Part shown: positions 34,104-34,582 of the stretch, piece by piece
How the letters are laid out: each line of letters begins with the position of its first letter
Position numbering within the stretch: position 1 is the first letter of the stretch
DNA from: JBHICC01 sp046759385
GTDB taxonomy: Bacteria; Pseudomonadota; Gammaproteobacteria; Acidiferrobacterales; SPGG2
Direction of reading: 5' to 3'
DNA: 34,582 bases
Assembly (NCBI GenBank): GCA_046759385.1
Contig: JBHICC010000026.1
Coordinates: 1 to 34,582, forward strand
The notes under the pieces: model-generated
The model's database searches: none
What the model was told of the DNA's origin: nothing
What the model saw: only the letters and a program-made list of their open reading frames with translations
Translations under genes and position numbers: made by a program

Positions 34104-34582
34104 CTAAAGCGGTTCTAGACCCTGTTCTCGGATAAGTTCAAGGGCTAGGCGCGCGGGGGCGTAGTCGGGTTCATAGGACAGTGCGCGTTCAAAAGAACGT
34201 TTGGCCTCGAAGATGTGTCCCTTCATGAGCTGGACACGACCTATATTAAAGTGTGGAAATTGATAGCAGCAGTACCGTTCGGCGCGTGTGGCTTTTTGTA
34301 ACCAAGGAATGGCCTCCTCGAGACGCTTGAGATCAATCAAATACACGCCGATATCGTTATAAGGGTTGCCGTAGTGAGGATCTAAGCGAATGGCCTCCTT
34401 GCATTCGTCAATCGCCTCTTCCAACTTGCCGAGCTTACTCAGCGACCAGCCACGAAAAGTGTAGGCTTCCGCCGTCGGATATAGCTCTATCGATTTTCCA
34501 AAAAACTCGATGGCATGGTCGTAGTCACCACGCAGATGAAGCGTGTGGCCCTGTTTCCACAATAGGTACGCCTGAAGCTTGT
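34104..34582 (-). CDS. Tetratricopeptide repeat protein, partial at the right edge
   Basis: At least 152 residues of TPR sequence: GDYDHAIEFFGKSIELYPTA, then LGKLEEAIDECKEAIRLDPH, LKRLEEAIPWLQKATRAERY and a final EAKRSFERALSYEPDYAPAR. About four repeats are visible and the stop is at 34104. The frame stays open through the window edge, and the residues before the first possible start (a TTG at 34562) still fit the repeat, so the true N-terminus lies outside. TPR proteins serve as protein-binding scaffolds; the partner is unknown. Confidence 0.82.
   Translation of the reverse strand, partial: KLQAYLLWKQGHTLHLRGDYDHAIEFFGKSIELYPTAEAYTFRGWSLSKLGKLEEAIDECKEAIRLDPHYGNPYNDIGVYLIDLKRLEEAIPWLQKATRAERYCCYQFPHFNIGRVQLMKGHIFEAKRSFERALSYEPDYAPARLALELIREQGLEPL

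Overview
The window (about 34.6 kb, moderately GC-rich, gene-dense with short gaps) looks like a chromosomal segment of a proteobacterium, most likely an uncultured gammaproteobacterium. The pointers are a CysB-type LysR regulator, Liv-type and Fbp/Pot-type ABC transporters, an AEC carrier, a TtuC-like tartrate dehydrogenase and a SixA-like phosphatase. No phage genes, insertion sequences, CRISPR arrays, tRNAs or rRNAs were seen. The taxonomic guess rests on gene families only.

Layout, left to right. (1) 21-4754, plus strand: a tightly overlapping branched-chain-amino-acid-type ABC transporter (two permeases, two ATPases; the binding protein is probably just outside the left edge) coupled to an M20 metallo-amidohydrolase. 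A kynurenine-formamidase-like hydrolase (4809) and a calcineurin-like phosphoesterase (5792) follow. (2) 6752-10150, plus strand: small enzymes and unknowns, namely a CMD-family protein, DUF488, a SixA-like phosphatase, an exported unknown protein, a VOC protein and a cupin. (3) 10166-18287, both strands: a hydroxy-acid catabolic cluster with a 6PGDH/DUF1932 dehydrogenase, two beta-decarboxylating dehydrogenases of the isopropylmalate/tartrate family, a FAD/Fe-S D-2-hydroxyacid dehydrogenase, an EamA transporter and an isocitrate-lyase/PEP-mutase-family lyase. (4) 18291-26126, minus strand: a sulfur-assimilation unit reading siroheme sulfite/nitrite reductase, then a 210-aa unknown, then a 1261-aa multi-cofactor flavoprotein, then cysB. 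(5) 26557-28972, plus strand: a frameshifted AEC transporter, a GlcG/HbpS-family protein and a MaoC/FAS1-like acyl-CoA hydratase. (6) 28991-33229, minus strand: a three-gene binding-protein-dependent ABC importer with a strong hairpin between the binding-protein and permease genes. (7) A GST-like gene (plus) and a TPR gene cut by the right edge (minus).

The most interesting part is region 4. The 1261-aa protein reads as a GltD/NfnB-like flavoprotein with eight clustered cysteines, fused to a PyrK/NfnA-like ferredoxin-reductase module with a C-terminal 2Fe-2S cysteine pattern. In front of these lies about 320 residues of helical sequence I do not recognise. It sits in one transcriptional direction with a siroheme reductase that itself has an unusual C-terminal extension, and with cysB. 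The simplest reading is an alternative NAD(P)H-driven electron supply for assimilatory sulfite reduction in place of CysJ, possibly related to electron-bifurcating NfnAB. Region 3 also looks like a coherent but unassigned pathway for tartrate- or hydroxyacid-like substrates.
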